Part shown: piece after piece, positions 16,627 to 25,301 of the stretch
Layout of the letters: every line of letters begins with the position of its first letter
Position numbering within the stretch: position 1 is the first letter of the stretch
From: an uncultured Ramlibacter sp.
Lineage (GTDB): Bacteria; Pseudomonadota; Gammaproteobacteria; Burkholderiales; Burkholderiaceae_C
Direction: 5' to 3'
Assembly (NCBI RefSeq): GCF_936925435.1
Contig: NZ_CAKZHQ010000004.1
Location: forward strand, 124,001-188,000
DNA: 64,000 nucleotides
Notes under the pieces: generated by a model
What the model was told of the DNA's origin: nothing
Seen by the model: the letters and a program-made list of their open reading frames with translations, nothing else
The model's database searches: none
Made by a program: the position numbers and the translations under genes

Positions 16627-18171
16627 TCAGCCGTGCTGGTGCTGCGGCGTCACTTCCCAGTGCTGCAACACCCGCTCCTGGGCATCCACGCTTTCCAGCC
16701 GGACGCGAAAGCCCCAGAGCCGGGCGACGTGCTTGATGACTTCTTCTGCCCCGTCGTGCAGCGGCCGCTCGTTGTGGCGCACGTGGCGCAGGGTGAGAGC
16801 GCGGTCGCCGCGCAGGTTGACGTTCCAGACCTGGATGTTGGGCTCGCGCCAGTTCAGGTCGTGCTGCTTGGACAGGGCTTCGCGCACCCGGCGGTAACCC
16901 GCGTCGTCGTGGATGGCCGCCACCTCCAGCTCCTGCTGCTGCGCCTCGTCGACGATGGAAAACAGCCGCATCTCGCGCATCAGGCGCGGCGACAGGTACT
17001 GGCCGATGAAGCTCTCGTCCTTGAAGTGCCGCATGGCGTAGTCCAGCGTCTTGATCCAGTCGCTGCCCGCGATGTCGGGAAACCATTCGCGGTCTTCCTG
17101 CGTCGGGTGCTCGCAGATGCGCCGCAGGTCGGTGAACATGGCAAAACCCAGCGCATAGGGGTTGATGCCGCTGTAGCCGGGGTGGGTGACCGGCGGCTGG
17201 AACACCACGTTGGTGTGGGAGCTCAGGCACTCCATCATGAAGCCGTCGGCCAGCTGGCCCTGGTCGTACATGGTGTTGAGCAGGGTGTAGTGCCAGAAGG
17301 TGGCCCAGCCCTCGTTCATCACCTGGGTCTGGCGCTGTGGGTAGAAATACTGCGCCACCTTGCGCACGATGCGCACGATCTCGCGCTGCCAGGGCTCGAG
17401 CAGGGGCGCGTTCTTCTCGATGAAGTACAGCAGGTTCTCCTGCGGCTCCTCGGGGAAGCGCCGCGCCTTCTTCTCGGCCTGCTTGCCGGCCGCCTTGGGC
17501 AGGGTGCGCCACATGTCGTTGACCTGCTGCTGCAGGTAGGCCTCGCGGTCCTTGCGCCGCACCTCTTCCTCGACCATGGAGATCTTCTGCGGCCGGCGGT
17601 AGCGGTCCACGCCGTAGTGCATCAGCGCATGGCAGCCGTCGAGCACCTCCTCCACCGTGTCCACGCCGTGGCGCTCCTCGCACTCGGCGATGTAGGCCTT
17701 GGCGTAGACCAGGTAATCGATGATGGAGCTGGCGTCCGTCCACATGCGGAACAGATAGTTGCCCTTGAAGAAACTGTTGTGGCCGAAACAGGCATGGGCC
17801 ATCACCAGGGCCTGCATGGGCAGGGTGTTCTCCTCCATCAGGTAGGCGATGCAGGGGTCGGAGTTGATGACGATCTCGTAGGCCAGGCCCATGTGGCCGC
17901 GCCGGTAGTTCTTCTCGCTGGAGATGAACTGCTTGCCGAAGGACCAGTGGCGGTAATTGACCGGCATGCCCACCGAGGCGTAGGCGTCGAGCATCTGCTC
18001 GGCCGAAATCAGCTCCAGTTGCACCGGGTAGGTGTCCAGGCCGAAGCTCTTGGCCGTCTTCTCGATGGCGGCGAAGTAGGTCTCGATCAGCTCGAAGGTC
18101 CAGTCCGAGGCATTGGGCAGGCGACTCGCGCCCCTGATCATGTCGCTGTCGGTATGGGCTGCGGTGTTCAT
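16627..18171 (-). CDS. SpoVR/YcgB family protein
   Basis: 514 residues, matching the length of SpoVR/YcgB. Conserved family segments include YPVQLELISAEQMLDAYASV, the histidine-rich MAHACFGHNSFFKGNY and EGWATFWHYTLLNTMYDQG. The start overlaps the yeaH stop as ATGA. The prkA-yeaH-spoVR trio is widely conserved. In E. coli, YeaG/YeaH act in nitrogen-starvation and stress responses, while SpoVR affects spore cortex in Bacillus and its biochemical function is unknown. Confidence 0.92.
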   Translation of the reverse strand: MNTAAHTDSDMIRGASRLPNASDWTFELIETYFAAIEKTAKSFGLDTYPVQLELISAEQMLDAYASVGMPVNYRHWSFGKQFISSEKNYRRGHMGLAYEIVINSDPCIAYLMEENTLPMQALVMAHACFGHNSFFKGNYLFRMWTDASSIIDYLVYAKAYIAECEERHGVDTVEEVLDGCHALMHYGVDRYRRPQKISMVEEEVRRKDREAYLQQQVNDMWRTLPKAAGKQAEKKARRFPEEPQENLLYFIEKNAPLLEPWQREIVRIVRKVAQYFYPQRQTQVMNEGWATFWHYTLLNTMYDQGQLADGFMMECLSSHTNVVFQPPVTHPGYSGINPYALGFAMFTDLRRICEHPTQEDREWFPDIAGSDWIKTLDYAMRHFKDESFIGQYLSPRLMREMRLFSIVDEAQQQELEVAAIHDDAGYRRVREALSKQHDLNWREPNIQVWNVNLRGDRALTLRHVRHNERPLHDGAEEVIKHVARLWGFRVRLESVDAQERVLQHWEVTPQHQHG

Positions 18172-19460
18172 GCTGCGTTGGCCGGACTCTTCTTGAACAG
18201 GTCGCGGAACACCGGGAAGATCTGCGCCGGCGTGCAGATCTTCTGCATGGCGAAGTTGCTGTTGACGGCGCGCACGGCGGTGTACTCCTCCCACAGGTTC
18301 TGGTCCTCGTCGGCCACCTGCACATAGGCGAAGTAGCGGCACAGAGGCAGGAGCTTGTTGTCCAGCAGCTCGCGGCACTTGGACGAGTCCTGCTGCCAGT
18401 TGTCGCCATCCGAGGCCTGGGCGCCGTAGATGTTCCACTCCGTGCCCATGTAGCGCTCGCGGATCACCTCGTGCATCAGGCTCAGGGCGCTGGAGACCAC
18501 GGTGCCGCCGCTCTCCGTGGCATGGAAGAACTCGTCCTCGCTCACCTCGGCCGCCTGCGTGTGATGCCGGATGAAGACCACGTCGGTCTGCCGGTAGTGG
18601 CGGCTCAGGAACAGGTAGAGCATGATGAAAAAGCGCTTGGCCAGGTCCTTGCGCCCCTCGTCCATCGAGCCGGAGACGTCCATCAGGCAGAACATCACGG
18701 CCTTGCTGGTGGGCAGAGGCTCGCGGATGCGGTTGCGGTAGCGCAGGTCGAAGGGGTCGAGAAAGGGCACGCGGCGCAGGCGTGCTTGCAAGACCTCGAT
18801 CTGTTCTTCCAGCGCCTCGATCTCGGCAGGCGGCGTGTGGTCCAGGGCCTTGAGCCTGGCCAGCTGCTCCTGCGCCTCGCGCAGCTCGACACGGGCGTCG
18901 CCGCCCATGGCGATGCGCCGGCCCAGGGCCACGCGCATGGAGCGCACCACATGCAGGCTGGTGGGGTTGCCCTCGGAGACGAAGCCGGCGCGCCGGCTCT
19001 TCCACTCCGGCGCGTCGGCCAGCAGCTGGGTGCGAATCAGGCGCGGCAGGGCCAGGTCGTCGAAGAAGTAGTTCATGAACTCTTCACGCGTGATGCGAAA
19101 GACGAAGTCGTCCTCGCCCTGGCCGTCATCCGAGGCCTGGCTGCCGCCGCCCCCGCCGGAGCCGCCCTGGGGCTTGGGGATGCGGTCGCCGCGCACGTAC
19201 TCCTGGTTGCCCGGATGCACCGTCTCGCGGTTGCCGCCGGGCCCATGGTTGAACACCGGCTCGGACACATCGCGCCTGGGCAGGGTGATGTCCGCCCCCT
19301 CTTCGATGTTGTGGATGCTGCGGTCGCCCACAGCCTTGCGCACCGCGTCCTTGATCTGCTCGCGGTAGCGGCGCAGGAAGCGCTCGCGGTTGCCGATGGA
19401 CTTGTTCTTGCCCGACAGCCGGCGGTCGATGACCTGGTGGAGCATGGAACGCTCCGCCAT
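18168..19460 (-). CDS. yeaH: YeaH/YhbH family protein (DUF444)
   Basis: 430 residues. The N-terminal half is basic with a glycine-rich linker (GGSGGGGGSQ), then a coiled-coil-like stretch (about residues 210-260), then a von Willebrand A-like domain with the MIDAS motif DVSGSMDEG. It probably partners the PrkA kinase. The start overlaps the prkA stop (ATGA); an internal methionine five codons on is a less likely alternative. Confidence 0.92.
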   Translation of the reverse strand: MAERSMLHQVIDRRLSGKNKSIGNRERFLRRYREQIKDAVRKAVGDRSIHNIEEGADITLPRRDVSEPVFNHGPGGNRETVHPGNQEYVRGDRIPKPQGGSGGGGGSQASDDGQGEDDFVFRITREEFMNYFFDDLALPRLIRTQLLADAPEWKSRRAGFVSEGNPTSLHVVRSMRVALGRRIAMGGDARVELREAQEQLARLKALDHTPPAEIEALEEQIEVLQARLRRVPFLDPFDLRYRNRIREPLPTSKAVMFCLMDVSGSMDEGRKDLAKRFFIMLYLFLSRHYRQTDVVFIRHHTQAAEVSEDEFFHATESGGTVVSSALSLMHEVIRERYMGTEWNIYGAQASDGDNWQQDSSKCRELLDNKLLPLCRYFAYVQVADEDQNLWEEYTAVRAVNSNFAMQKICTPAQIFPVFRDLFKKSPANAA

Positions 19461-21382
19461 CACGAACTCTTGCGAACCCGCAGGTACCACTCGCACAGCA
19501 AGCGGACCTGGCGGTGGGTATAGCCTTTCTCGACCATGCGGTTGACGAAGTCCTCGTGCTTTTTCTGCTCGTCGGCGCTGGCCTTGGCATTGAAGGAGAT
19601 CACCGGCAACAGGTCCTCGGTGTTGGAGAACATCTTCTTCTCGATCACCGTGCGCAGCTTCTCGTAGCTGGTCCACAGCGGGTTCTTGCCGGCGTTGTTG
19701 GCGCGGGCCCGCAGCACGAAGTTGACGATCTCGTTGCGGAAGTCCTTGGGGTTGGACAGGCCGGCGGGTTTCTCGATCTTCTCAAGCTCGGCGTTGAGCG
19801 CCACCCGGTCGAAGATCTCACCCGTATCAGTGTCGCGGTATTCCTGGTCCTGGATCCAGAAGTCGGCGTAGGTGACGTAGCGGTCGAAGATGTTCTGGCC
19901 ATACTCGGAATACGACTCCAGGTAGGCCGTCTGGATTTCCTTGCCGATGAACTCCGCATAGCGGGCCGACAGGTGCTCCTTGATGTAGGACAGGTATTTC
20001 TGTTCGACCTCCTGCGCGAACTGCTCGCGCTCGATCTGCTGCTCCAGCACGTACATCAGGTGCACCGGGTTGGCCGCGATCTCGGTGGAGTCGAAGTTGA
20101 AGACCTTGGACAGGATCTTGAAGGCGAAGCGGGTGGAGACGCCCGTCATGCCTTCGTCCACGCCGGCATAGTCGCGGTACTCCTGGAAGCTCTTGGCCTT
20201 GGGGTCGGTGTCCTTGAGGTTCTCGCCGTCGTAGATCTGCATCTTGCTGAAGATGCTCGAATTCTCGGGCTCCTTCAGGCGGGTCAGCACCGAGAACTGG
20301 GCCATCATTTTGAGCGTGCCGGGCGCGCAGACCGCGTCCTTGAGCGATGAGTTGCGCAGCAGCTTGTCGTAGATTTTTGTTTCCTCGGCCACGCGCAGGC
20401 AGTACGGCACCTTGACGATGTAGATGCGGTCGAGGAAGGCCTCGTTGTTCTTGTTGTTCTTGAAGGCTTTCCACTCGCTCTCGTTGGAGTGGGCCATGAC
20501 GATGCCGTCAAACGGGATGGCGCCAAAGCCTTCCGTGCCCTTGAAGTTGCCTTCCTGGGTGGCCGTGAGCAGCGGGTGCAGCACCTTGATCGGCGCCTTG
20601 AACATCTCGACGAACTCCAGCAGGCCCTGGTTGGCCAGGCACAGGCCGCCCGAATAGCTGTAGGCGTCGGGGTCATCCTGGGCATAGGTCTCGAGCTTGC
20701 GGATGTCGATCTTGCCCACCAGGGAGGAGATGTCCTGGTTGTTCTCGTCGCCCGGCTCGGTCTTGGCAATGCCGCACTGCTTGAGGATGGAGGGGTAGCG
20801 CTTGACCACCTTGAACTTGCGGATGTCGCCGCCGAACTCTTCCAGGCGCTTGACGGCCCAGGGCGACATGATGCGCTGCAGGTAGCGCGGCGCGATGCCG
20901 TACTGCTGCTGCAGCAGGGGCGCGTCCTCGGCGTTGTTGAACAGACCCAGGGGCGACTCGTTGACCGGTGAGCCCTTGATGGCGTAGAACGGCACCTGCT
21001 CCATCAAGGCCTTGAGGCGCTCGGCGATGGAGGACTTGCCGCCGCCCACCGGGCCCAGCAGATACAGGATCTGTTTTTTCTCTTCCAGACCCTGGGCGGC
21101 GTGGCGGAAGCACGAGACGACCTGCTCGATCGGCTCTTCCAGCCCGTAAAAGTCCTTGAACGCCGGATAGATGCGGACCATCTTGTTGCCGAAGATGCGC
21201 GACAGCCGGGGATCGTGGCGCGTGTCGACCAGCTCGGGTTCGCCGATGGCTGCCAGCATGCGCTCGGCCGCTGTGGCGTAGACCAGGGGGTCCCGTTTGC
21301 ACGCCTCCAGATACTCTTCCAGCGACATTTCCTCTTCGCGTGTCTGCTCATAACGCGCCAGGAAATTGCGAACGACGTCCAT
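19460..21382 (-). CDS. prkA: PrkA/YeaG AAA-type serine protein kinase
   Basis: 640 residues, close to the 644 of E. coli YeaG. The Walker A GPVGGGKSS (about residues 109-117) belongs to an AAA domain, followed by the PrkA C-terminal kinase-like region. The start at 21382 has an excellent GGAGGTT seven bases before it. It heads a three-gene overlapping operon. A sigma-54-like promoter about 40 bases upstream fits the nitrogen-stress control known in enterobacteria. Confidence 0.94.
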   Translation of the reverse strand: MDVVRNFLARYEQTREEEMSLEEYLEACKRDPLVYATAAERMLAAIGEPELVDTRHDPRLSRIFGNKMVRIYPAFKDFYGLEEPIEQVVSCFRHAAQGLEEKKQILYLLGPVGGGKSSIAERLKALMEQVPFYAIKGSPVNESPLGLFNNAEDAPLLQQQYGIAPRYLQRIMSPWAVKRLEEFGGDIRKFKVVKRYPSILKQCGIAKTEPGDENNQDISSLVGKIDIRKLETYAQDDPDAYSYSGGLCLANQGLLEFVEMFKAPIKVLHPLLTATQEGNFKGTEGFGAIPFDGIVMAHSNESEWKAFKNNKNNEAFLDRIYIVKVPYCLRVAEETKIYDKLLRNSSLKDAVCAPGTLKMMAQFSVLTRLKEPENSSIFSKMQIYDGENLKDTDPKAKSFQEYRDYAGVDEGMTGVSTRFAFKILSKVFNFDSTEIAANPVHLMYVLEQQIEREQFAQEVEQKYLSYIKEHLSARYAEFIGKEIQTAYLESYSEYGQNIFDRYVTYADFWIQDQEYRDTDTGEIFDRVALNAELEKIEKPAGLSNPKDFRNEIVNFVLRARANNAGKNPLWTSYEKLRTVIEKKMFSNTEDLLPVISFNAKASADEQKKHEDFVNRMVEKGYTHRQVRLLCEWYLRVRKSS

Positions 21383-21422
21383 GGAACCTCCTTCGGTCAA
21401 GTGAAATTGACACCAGTGCAGC

Positions 21423-21440
21423 AAGCCATTTCTGTGCCCA
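21423..21440 (-). promoter_or_regulatory. Sigma-54-like promoter of the prkA operon
   Basis: Read on the minus strand, GGGCACAGAAATGGCTT has the GG-N10-GC spacing of sigma-54 promoters, with GGCAC as the -24 and TGGC as the -12 element (consensus TGGCAC-N5-TTGC). Transcription would begin about 30 bases before the prkA ATG. An RpoN-dependent start agrees with known control of yeaGH in E. coli. Confidence 0.55.
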
Positions 21441-21676
21441 CTTTACGCGCTTGACCCAACTGTGTGACAAGCGTGCTGTAGGCCGGAATCCGGCTTCACT
21501 GTAGGTCAAAGATGGACACAGCGAAAGAGGCATAAGTTTCTAGGGGAAAGTTCTGTCGGCCAGTCCTGCTTGAGGTCCAAAGGAGCTGTTGCTTGCGCGC
21601 AAAAAGCACTTGTAAACCTGTGCCCGCTTGCGCGGCACACGCGCATAATCAGTGTCCCTCCAGGAGGGCTGAAAGC

Positions 21677-21706
21677 AAAAAAGCCGGCGCGCTGCGCCGG
21701 CTTTTT
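21677..21706. terminator. Bidirectional intrinsic terminator
   Basis: A perfect stem AAGCCGGCGC / GCGCCGGCTT with loop GCT is flanked by A-tract and T-tract. It lies 30 bases beyond the stop of the RraA-like gene and would end the minus-strand unit 25234-21736. Confidence 0.9.
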
Positions 21707-21735
21707 CTTTGGGCCCTCCCTGGACGGCGGCGCCG

Positions 21736-22458
21736 TCAGAGGCCGCGCTCCTTGCGCCAGACCTCGAACTGCGCGCGGGTCTGCGCATTGGGCGGGTAGG
21801 TGCCGGGCAAGGCGGCGCCACCGGCGATACGCTCCAGGATGAAAGCTTCCATCTTTTCCTGCTCCACCGCGTCGCGCGCCACCTCGTCGGCCAGATGGCG
21901 CGGGATCACGACAACGCCCTCGTCGTCGCCGACCATGATGTCGCCCGGATAGACCGCCACGCCGCCGCAGCCGATGGGCACGTTCAGGTCGATCGCATGG
22001 TGGTGGATCAGGTTGAGCGGCGCGCTGCCACCGGCGCAGTAGACCGGGAAGTCCATCTCGCTGATGGCGGCGCTGTCGCGCACCGGGCCGTCGGAGACGA
22101 TGCCGGCGCCGCCGCGCACCATCAGCCGCGTGGTCAGGATCTGGCCGCCGGAAGCGACACGTGTCTCGCCGCGGCAGTCGATCACCAGCACATGGCCTGG
22201 CGGCACGCTCTCGATGCCCTTGCGCTGCGGGTGCTCGGGGTTGTCGAAGGCGCTGATCTGGTCGAGGTCCTCACGCGCCGGGATGTTGCGCATGGTGTAG
22301 GCCGGCCCCACCAGGTTGCCGACAGAGGGGTCGGTCAGGCGCGCGATGCCCTGGATGAAGACGTTGCGAAAGCCGCGCTTGAACAACTGGGTGCACAGGG
22401 TGGCGACGCTGACGTGGCGCAGCAGCTCGCGGGTGTCGGCGGAAAGGTCGTTGGTCAT
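21736..22458 (-). CDS. RraA/HMG-aldolase family protein
   Basis: 240 residues. The fold is that of RraA and of class II 4-hydroxy-4-methyl-2-oxoglutarate aldolases. The core GAGIVSDGPVRDS includes the Arg-Asp pair. The residue 21 positions before that Arg, acidic in active HMG aldolases (D-X20-R-D-X2-E/D), is Gln, and the last acidic position is Ala. It is longer than RraA, with a tail ending WRKERGL. It is last in an operon with a sugar-acid dehydratase, so an aldolase for a 2-keto-3-deoxy acid is attractive but unproven. The ATG at 22458 has GAAGAAG six bases upstream. Confidence 0.8.
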   Translation of the reverse strand: MTNDLSADTRELLRHVSVATLCTQLFKRGFRNVFIQGIARLTDPSVGNLVGPAYTMRNIPAREDLDQISAFDNPEHPQRKGIESVPPGHVLVIDCRGETRVASGGQILTTRLMVRGGAGIVSDGPVRDSAAISEMDFPVYCAGGSAPLNLIHHHAIDLNVPIGCGGVAVYPGDIMVGDDEGVVVIPRHLADEVARDAVEQEKMEAFILERIAGGAALPGTYPPNAQTRAQFEVWRKERGL

Positions 22459-22469
22459 GGTCATCTTCT

Positions 22470-23459
22470 TCAGCCCGGCGTTGCGCCGGATTTCTTCACC
22501 AGTTCGGCCCAGCGCGGGATCTCGCGTCCCATGTGGGCCGCCAGTTCCTCGGGCGTGCTGGCCACGATGTCCATGCCCAGGGTCGTGCCCAGCTTTTCCT
22601 TGACGTCGGGCAGGGCCAGGATGCGTTTGATCTCGGCGTTGAGCTTGAGCACGATGGGCCGCGGCGTGCCCTTGGGCGCGTACACCGCCTGCCAGGACGA
22701 CATCTCGAAGCCCGGCACACCCGACTCCATCATGGTGGGCACCTGCGGCGCGAGCGCCATGCGCTTGGCCGTGGTGCAGGCCAGAACCTTGAGCTTGCCG
22801 GCCTGGACCAGGGCCACGGCGGCCGTCATCTGGTCGAACATGAAGGGCACCTGGCCCGCGGCCACGTCGACCATGGCCGGTGGCGTGCCCTTGTACGGGA
22901 TGTGGGTGAGCTTGAGATCGATCAGGTCGGCAAACATCTCGCCTGCCAGGTGGGTCGAGGTGCCGGCGCCCGAGGACGCGAAGCTGCGCTTGCTTGGGTC
23001 TTTCTTGAGCAGCGCCACCAGTTCCTGCACGCTGTTGACGCCCAGGCCGGGGCCGACCAGCAGCACGTTGGGCAAGGTTGCCACCAGGGCCACAGGCTCG
23101 AAGTCCTTGACCGGGTCGTAGGGCAGGTTCTTGTACAGGCTGGCGTTGATGGCATGGGTGCTGATGGTGCCGCCAAACAAGGTGTAGCCGTCGGCCCTGG
23201 CCTTGGCCACGTAGCTGGCGCCGATCGCGCCGGCCGCGCCCGGCTTGTTGTCCACGACGAAGGGCTGACCCAGCGCCGCCTGCAGCTTCTCACTCAGGGT
23301 GCGGCCGATCACGTCGGTCGATCCGCCGGGCGTGAAAGGCACGATGTAGGCCACGGGCTTGGATGGCCAGGGCCCGTCCTGGGCCAGGGTCCAGGGCGCG
23401 GCGGCGGTCAGGCCGGCCGCGCCCAGCACCTTGAGCGCGGTGCGTCGTTGCAGTGTCAT
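22470..23459 (-). CDS. Bug-family tripartite tricarboxylate receptor
   Basis: 329 residues. Exported receptor with a twin-arginine-like start (LQRRTALKVLGAAG) and cleavage near WTLAQ. The Bug signatures WPSKPVAYIVPFTPGGSTDV and DNKPGAAGAIGASYVAKA are present. GGAGACA lies before the ATG. It sits between the dehydratase and the RraA-like gene, so the ligand is probably a sugar acid. No TctA/TctB membrane genes are in the window. Confidence 0.93.
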   Translation of the reverse strand: MTLQRRTALKVLGAAGLTAAAPWTLAQDGPWPSKPVAYIVPFTPGGSTDVIGRTLSEKLQAALGQPFVVDNKPGAAGAIGASYVAKARADGYTLFGGTISTHAINASLYKNLPYDPVKDFEPVALVATLPNVLLVGPGLGVNSVQELVALLKKDPSKRSFASSGAGTSTHLAGEMFADLIDLKLTHIPYKGTPPAMVDVAAGQVPFMFDQMTAAVALVQAGKLKVLACTTAKRMALAPQVPTMMESGVPGFEMSSWQAVYAPKGTPRPIVLKLNAEIKRILALPDVKEKLGTTLGMDIVASTPEELAAHMGREIPRWAELVKKSGATPG

Positions 23460-23491
23460 GTTTGTCTCCTGTGCTTTTCTTGGGGAGTCCG

Positions 23492-25234
23492 TCAATGGAT
23501 CTCGGGCTCTTCGCCGGCCGCGGCCTTCTTCTCGGTCTCCAGGAAGTCGAAGTCGCAGCCGGTGTCGGCCTGCTGGATGTGCTTGAGGTACATCACGCCG
23601 AAGCCGCGCGTGAACTTCGGCTGCGGCGCTTGCCATGCCGCCTGGCGGCGCGCGATCTCCTCGGCCGGGACCAGCATGTTGATGCTGCGCGCCTCGACAT
23701 CCAGCTCGATGATGTCGCCGTCGCGCACCAGGGCAAAGGGCCCGCCCACGTGCGACTCGGGCGTGACGTGCAGCACGCAGGCGCCGTAGCTGGTGCCGCT
23801 CATGCGGGCGTCGCTGATGCGCAGCATGTCGCGCACGCCTTCCTTGAGCAGCTTCTGCGGAATCGGCAGCTGGCCCCATTCAGGCATGCCGGGCGCGCCC
23901 TGCGGGCCGGCGCTTTGCAGCACGATGACGCTGTCCTTGGTGACGGCCAGGTCGGGCGCGTCGATGCGCGCGTTCATGTCGTTGTAGTCCTTGAAGACCA
24001 CGGCCGGGCCCTTGTGCTTGCGCAAATGCGCTTCCATGGCCGCCGGCTTGATGACGGCGCCGCCGGGCGCCAGGTTGCCGGTGAGCACGGCCAGGCCGTC
24101 GCTCTCGACCAGCGGCTTGCTGCGCGGACGGATGACGTCGTCGTTGAAGACCTTGGCGCCTTCCACGTTCTGGCCCAGGGTCTGGCCGTTGATGGTCTTT
24201 TGCGAGAAGTCGATCAGCTCGCCCAGTTGGGTGAGGAAGGCGCGCAGGCCACCGGCGTAGAAGAAGTCCTCCATCAGGTACTTGCCGCTGGGCCGCAGGT
24301 TGGCGATCACCGGCGTCTGGCGGGCCAGCGCATCGAAGCGCTTCAAGTCCAGCGCCACGCCGGCGCGGCGCGCCATGGCGATCAGGTGGACGATGGAGTT
24401 GGTCGAGCCGCCCAGGCCCAGGCAGGCCGTCACCGCGTTGTCGAAGGACTGGGTGGTCAGGATGTCCGAGGGCTTGATGTCTTCCCAGACCATGTCGACG
24501 ATGCGCTTGCCCGTCAGCGTGGCCATCTGGGCGTGGCGCGAATCGGGCGCCGGGATGGAGGATGCGCCGGGCAGCGTCAGGCCTAGCACCTCGACCGCGC
24601 TGGTCATGGTGCTGGCCGTGCCCATGGTCATGCAGTGGCCGGGCGAGCGGGCGATGCCGTTCTCCACATCCTGCCAGTCGTCTTCCGTGATGTTGCCGGC
24701 GCGCAGCTCGGCCCAGTACTTCCAGGTGTCCGAGCCCGAGCCCAGGTATTCACCGCGGTAGTCGCCGCGCAACATGGGACCGGCCGGCATGAAGATGGTG
24801 GGCAGATCCATGGAGATGGCGCCCATCACCAGGGCCGGCGTGGTCTTGTCGCAGCCGCCCATCAGCACGCAGCCGTCGGCTGGGTAAGAGCGCAGCAGCT
24901 CCTCGCACTCCATGGCCAGCAGGTTGCGGTACAGCATGGTCGTGGGCTTCTGGAACGGCTCGCTCAAGGAGATTGCCGGCATTTCCACCGGGAAGCCGCC
25001 GGCTTGCCAGATGCCGCGCTTGACCTCTTCCACCCGCTGCTTGAAGTGCGAGTGACAAGGGTTGATGTCGCTCCAGGTGTTGATGATGGCGATGACCGGC
25101 TTGCCGGCGTAGTCGCTGCGGTGGTAGCCCATCTGGGCGGTGCGCGAGCGGTGGCCGAAGGAGCGCAGGTCCTTCACGCCGTACCAGCGGTGGGAGCGGA
25201 GTTCTTCGGGCTTTTTGCGGGGGTTCGTGGTCAT
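23492..25234 (-). CDS. IlvD/Edd-family sugar-acid dehydratase, L-arabinonate-dehydratase-like
   Basis: 580 residues. Iron-sulfur dehydratase. Three cysteines C60 (INPCHSHF), C128 (MGGCDK) and C201 (PGHCMTMG) match, one residue shifted, the [2Fe-2S] ligands reported for Rhizobium L-arabinonate dehydratase. K130 and the [10 protein letters not shown] segment complete the active site. It would convert a sugar acid to its 2-keto-3-deoxy form. The substrate could be arabinonate, xylonate, fuconate or an aldarate. It heads a unit with a Bug receptor and an RraA-like protein, behind a perfect LacI-type operator. Confidence 0.88.
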   Translation of the reverse strand: MTTNPRKKPEELRSHRWYGVKDLRSFGHRSRTAQMGYHRSDYAGKPVIAIINTWSDINPCHSHFKQRVEEVKRGIWQAGGFPVEMPAISLSEPFQKPTTMLYRNLLAMECEELLRSYPADGCVLMGGCDKTTPALVMGAISMDLPTIFMPAGPMLRGDYRGEYLGSGSDTWKYWAELRAGNITEDDWQDVENGIARSPGHCMTMGTASTMTSAVEVLGLTLPGASSIPAPDSRHAQMATLTGKRIVDMVWEDIKPSDILTTQSFDNAVTACLGLGGSTNSIVHLIAMARRAGVALDLKRFDALARQTPVIANLRPSGKYLMEDFFYAGGLRAFLTQLGELIDFSQKTINGQTLGQNVEGAKVFNDDVIRPRSKPLVESDGLAVLTGNLAPGGAVIKPAAMEAHLRKHKGPAVVFKDYNDMNARIDAPDLAVTKDSVIVLQSAGPQGAPGMPEWGQLPIPQKLLKEGVRDMLRISDARMSGTSYGACVLHVTPESHVGGPFALVRDGDIIELDVEARSINMLVPAEEIARRQAAWQAPQPKFTRGFGVMYLKHIQQADTGCDFDFLETEKKAAAGEEPEIH

Positions 25235-25244
25235 GGTTGAATGA

Positions 25245-25258
25245 TGTTAGCGCTAACA
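25245..25258. promoter_or_regulatory. LacI-family operator 1 (TGTTAGCGCTAACA)
   Basis: Perfect 14-base palindrome 10 bases before the dehydratase start. The central CG and its symmetry are typical of LacI/GalR operators. A near copy lies before the regulator gene at 26350-26363. Confidence 0.75.
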
Positions 25259-25301
25259 GAACCAGATGGTAGCCGGGGCACGCGGCTTGTCAATCGGGGA
25301 T

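Larger units (their letters stand above)
21383..21735. other. 353-base intergenic region between prkA and the RraA-like gene
   Basis: I see no gene here. It holds a sigma-54-like promoter for prkA (21423-21440), the short inverted repeat GCCGGA-A-TCCGGC at 21482-21494 that might be an activator site, and a strong terminator (21677-21706) at the far end. The stretch 21540-21670 shows nothing I can name. Confidence 0.6.
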
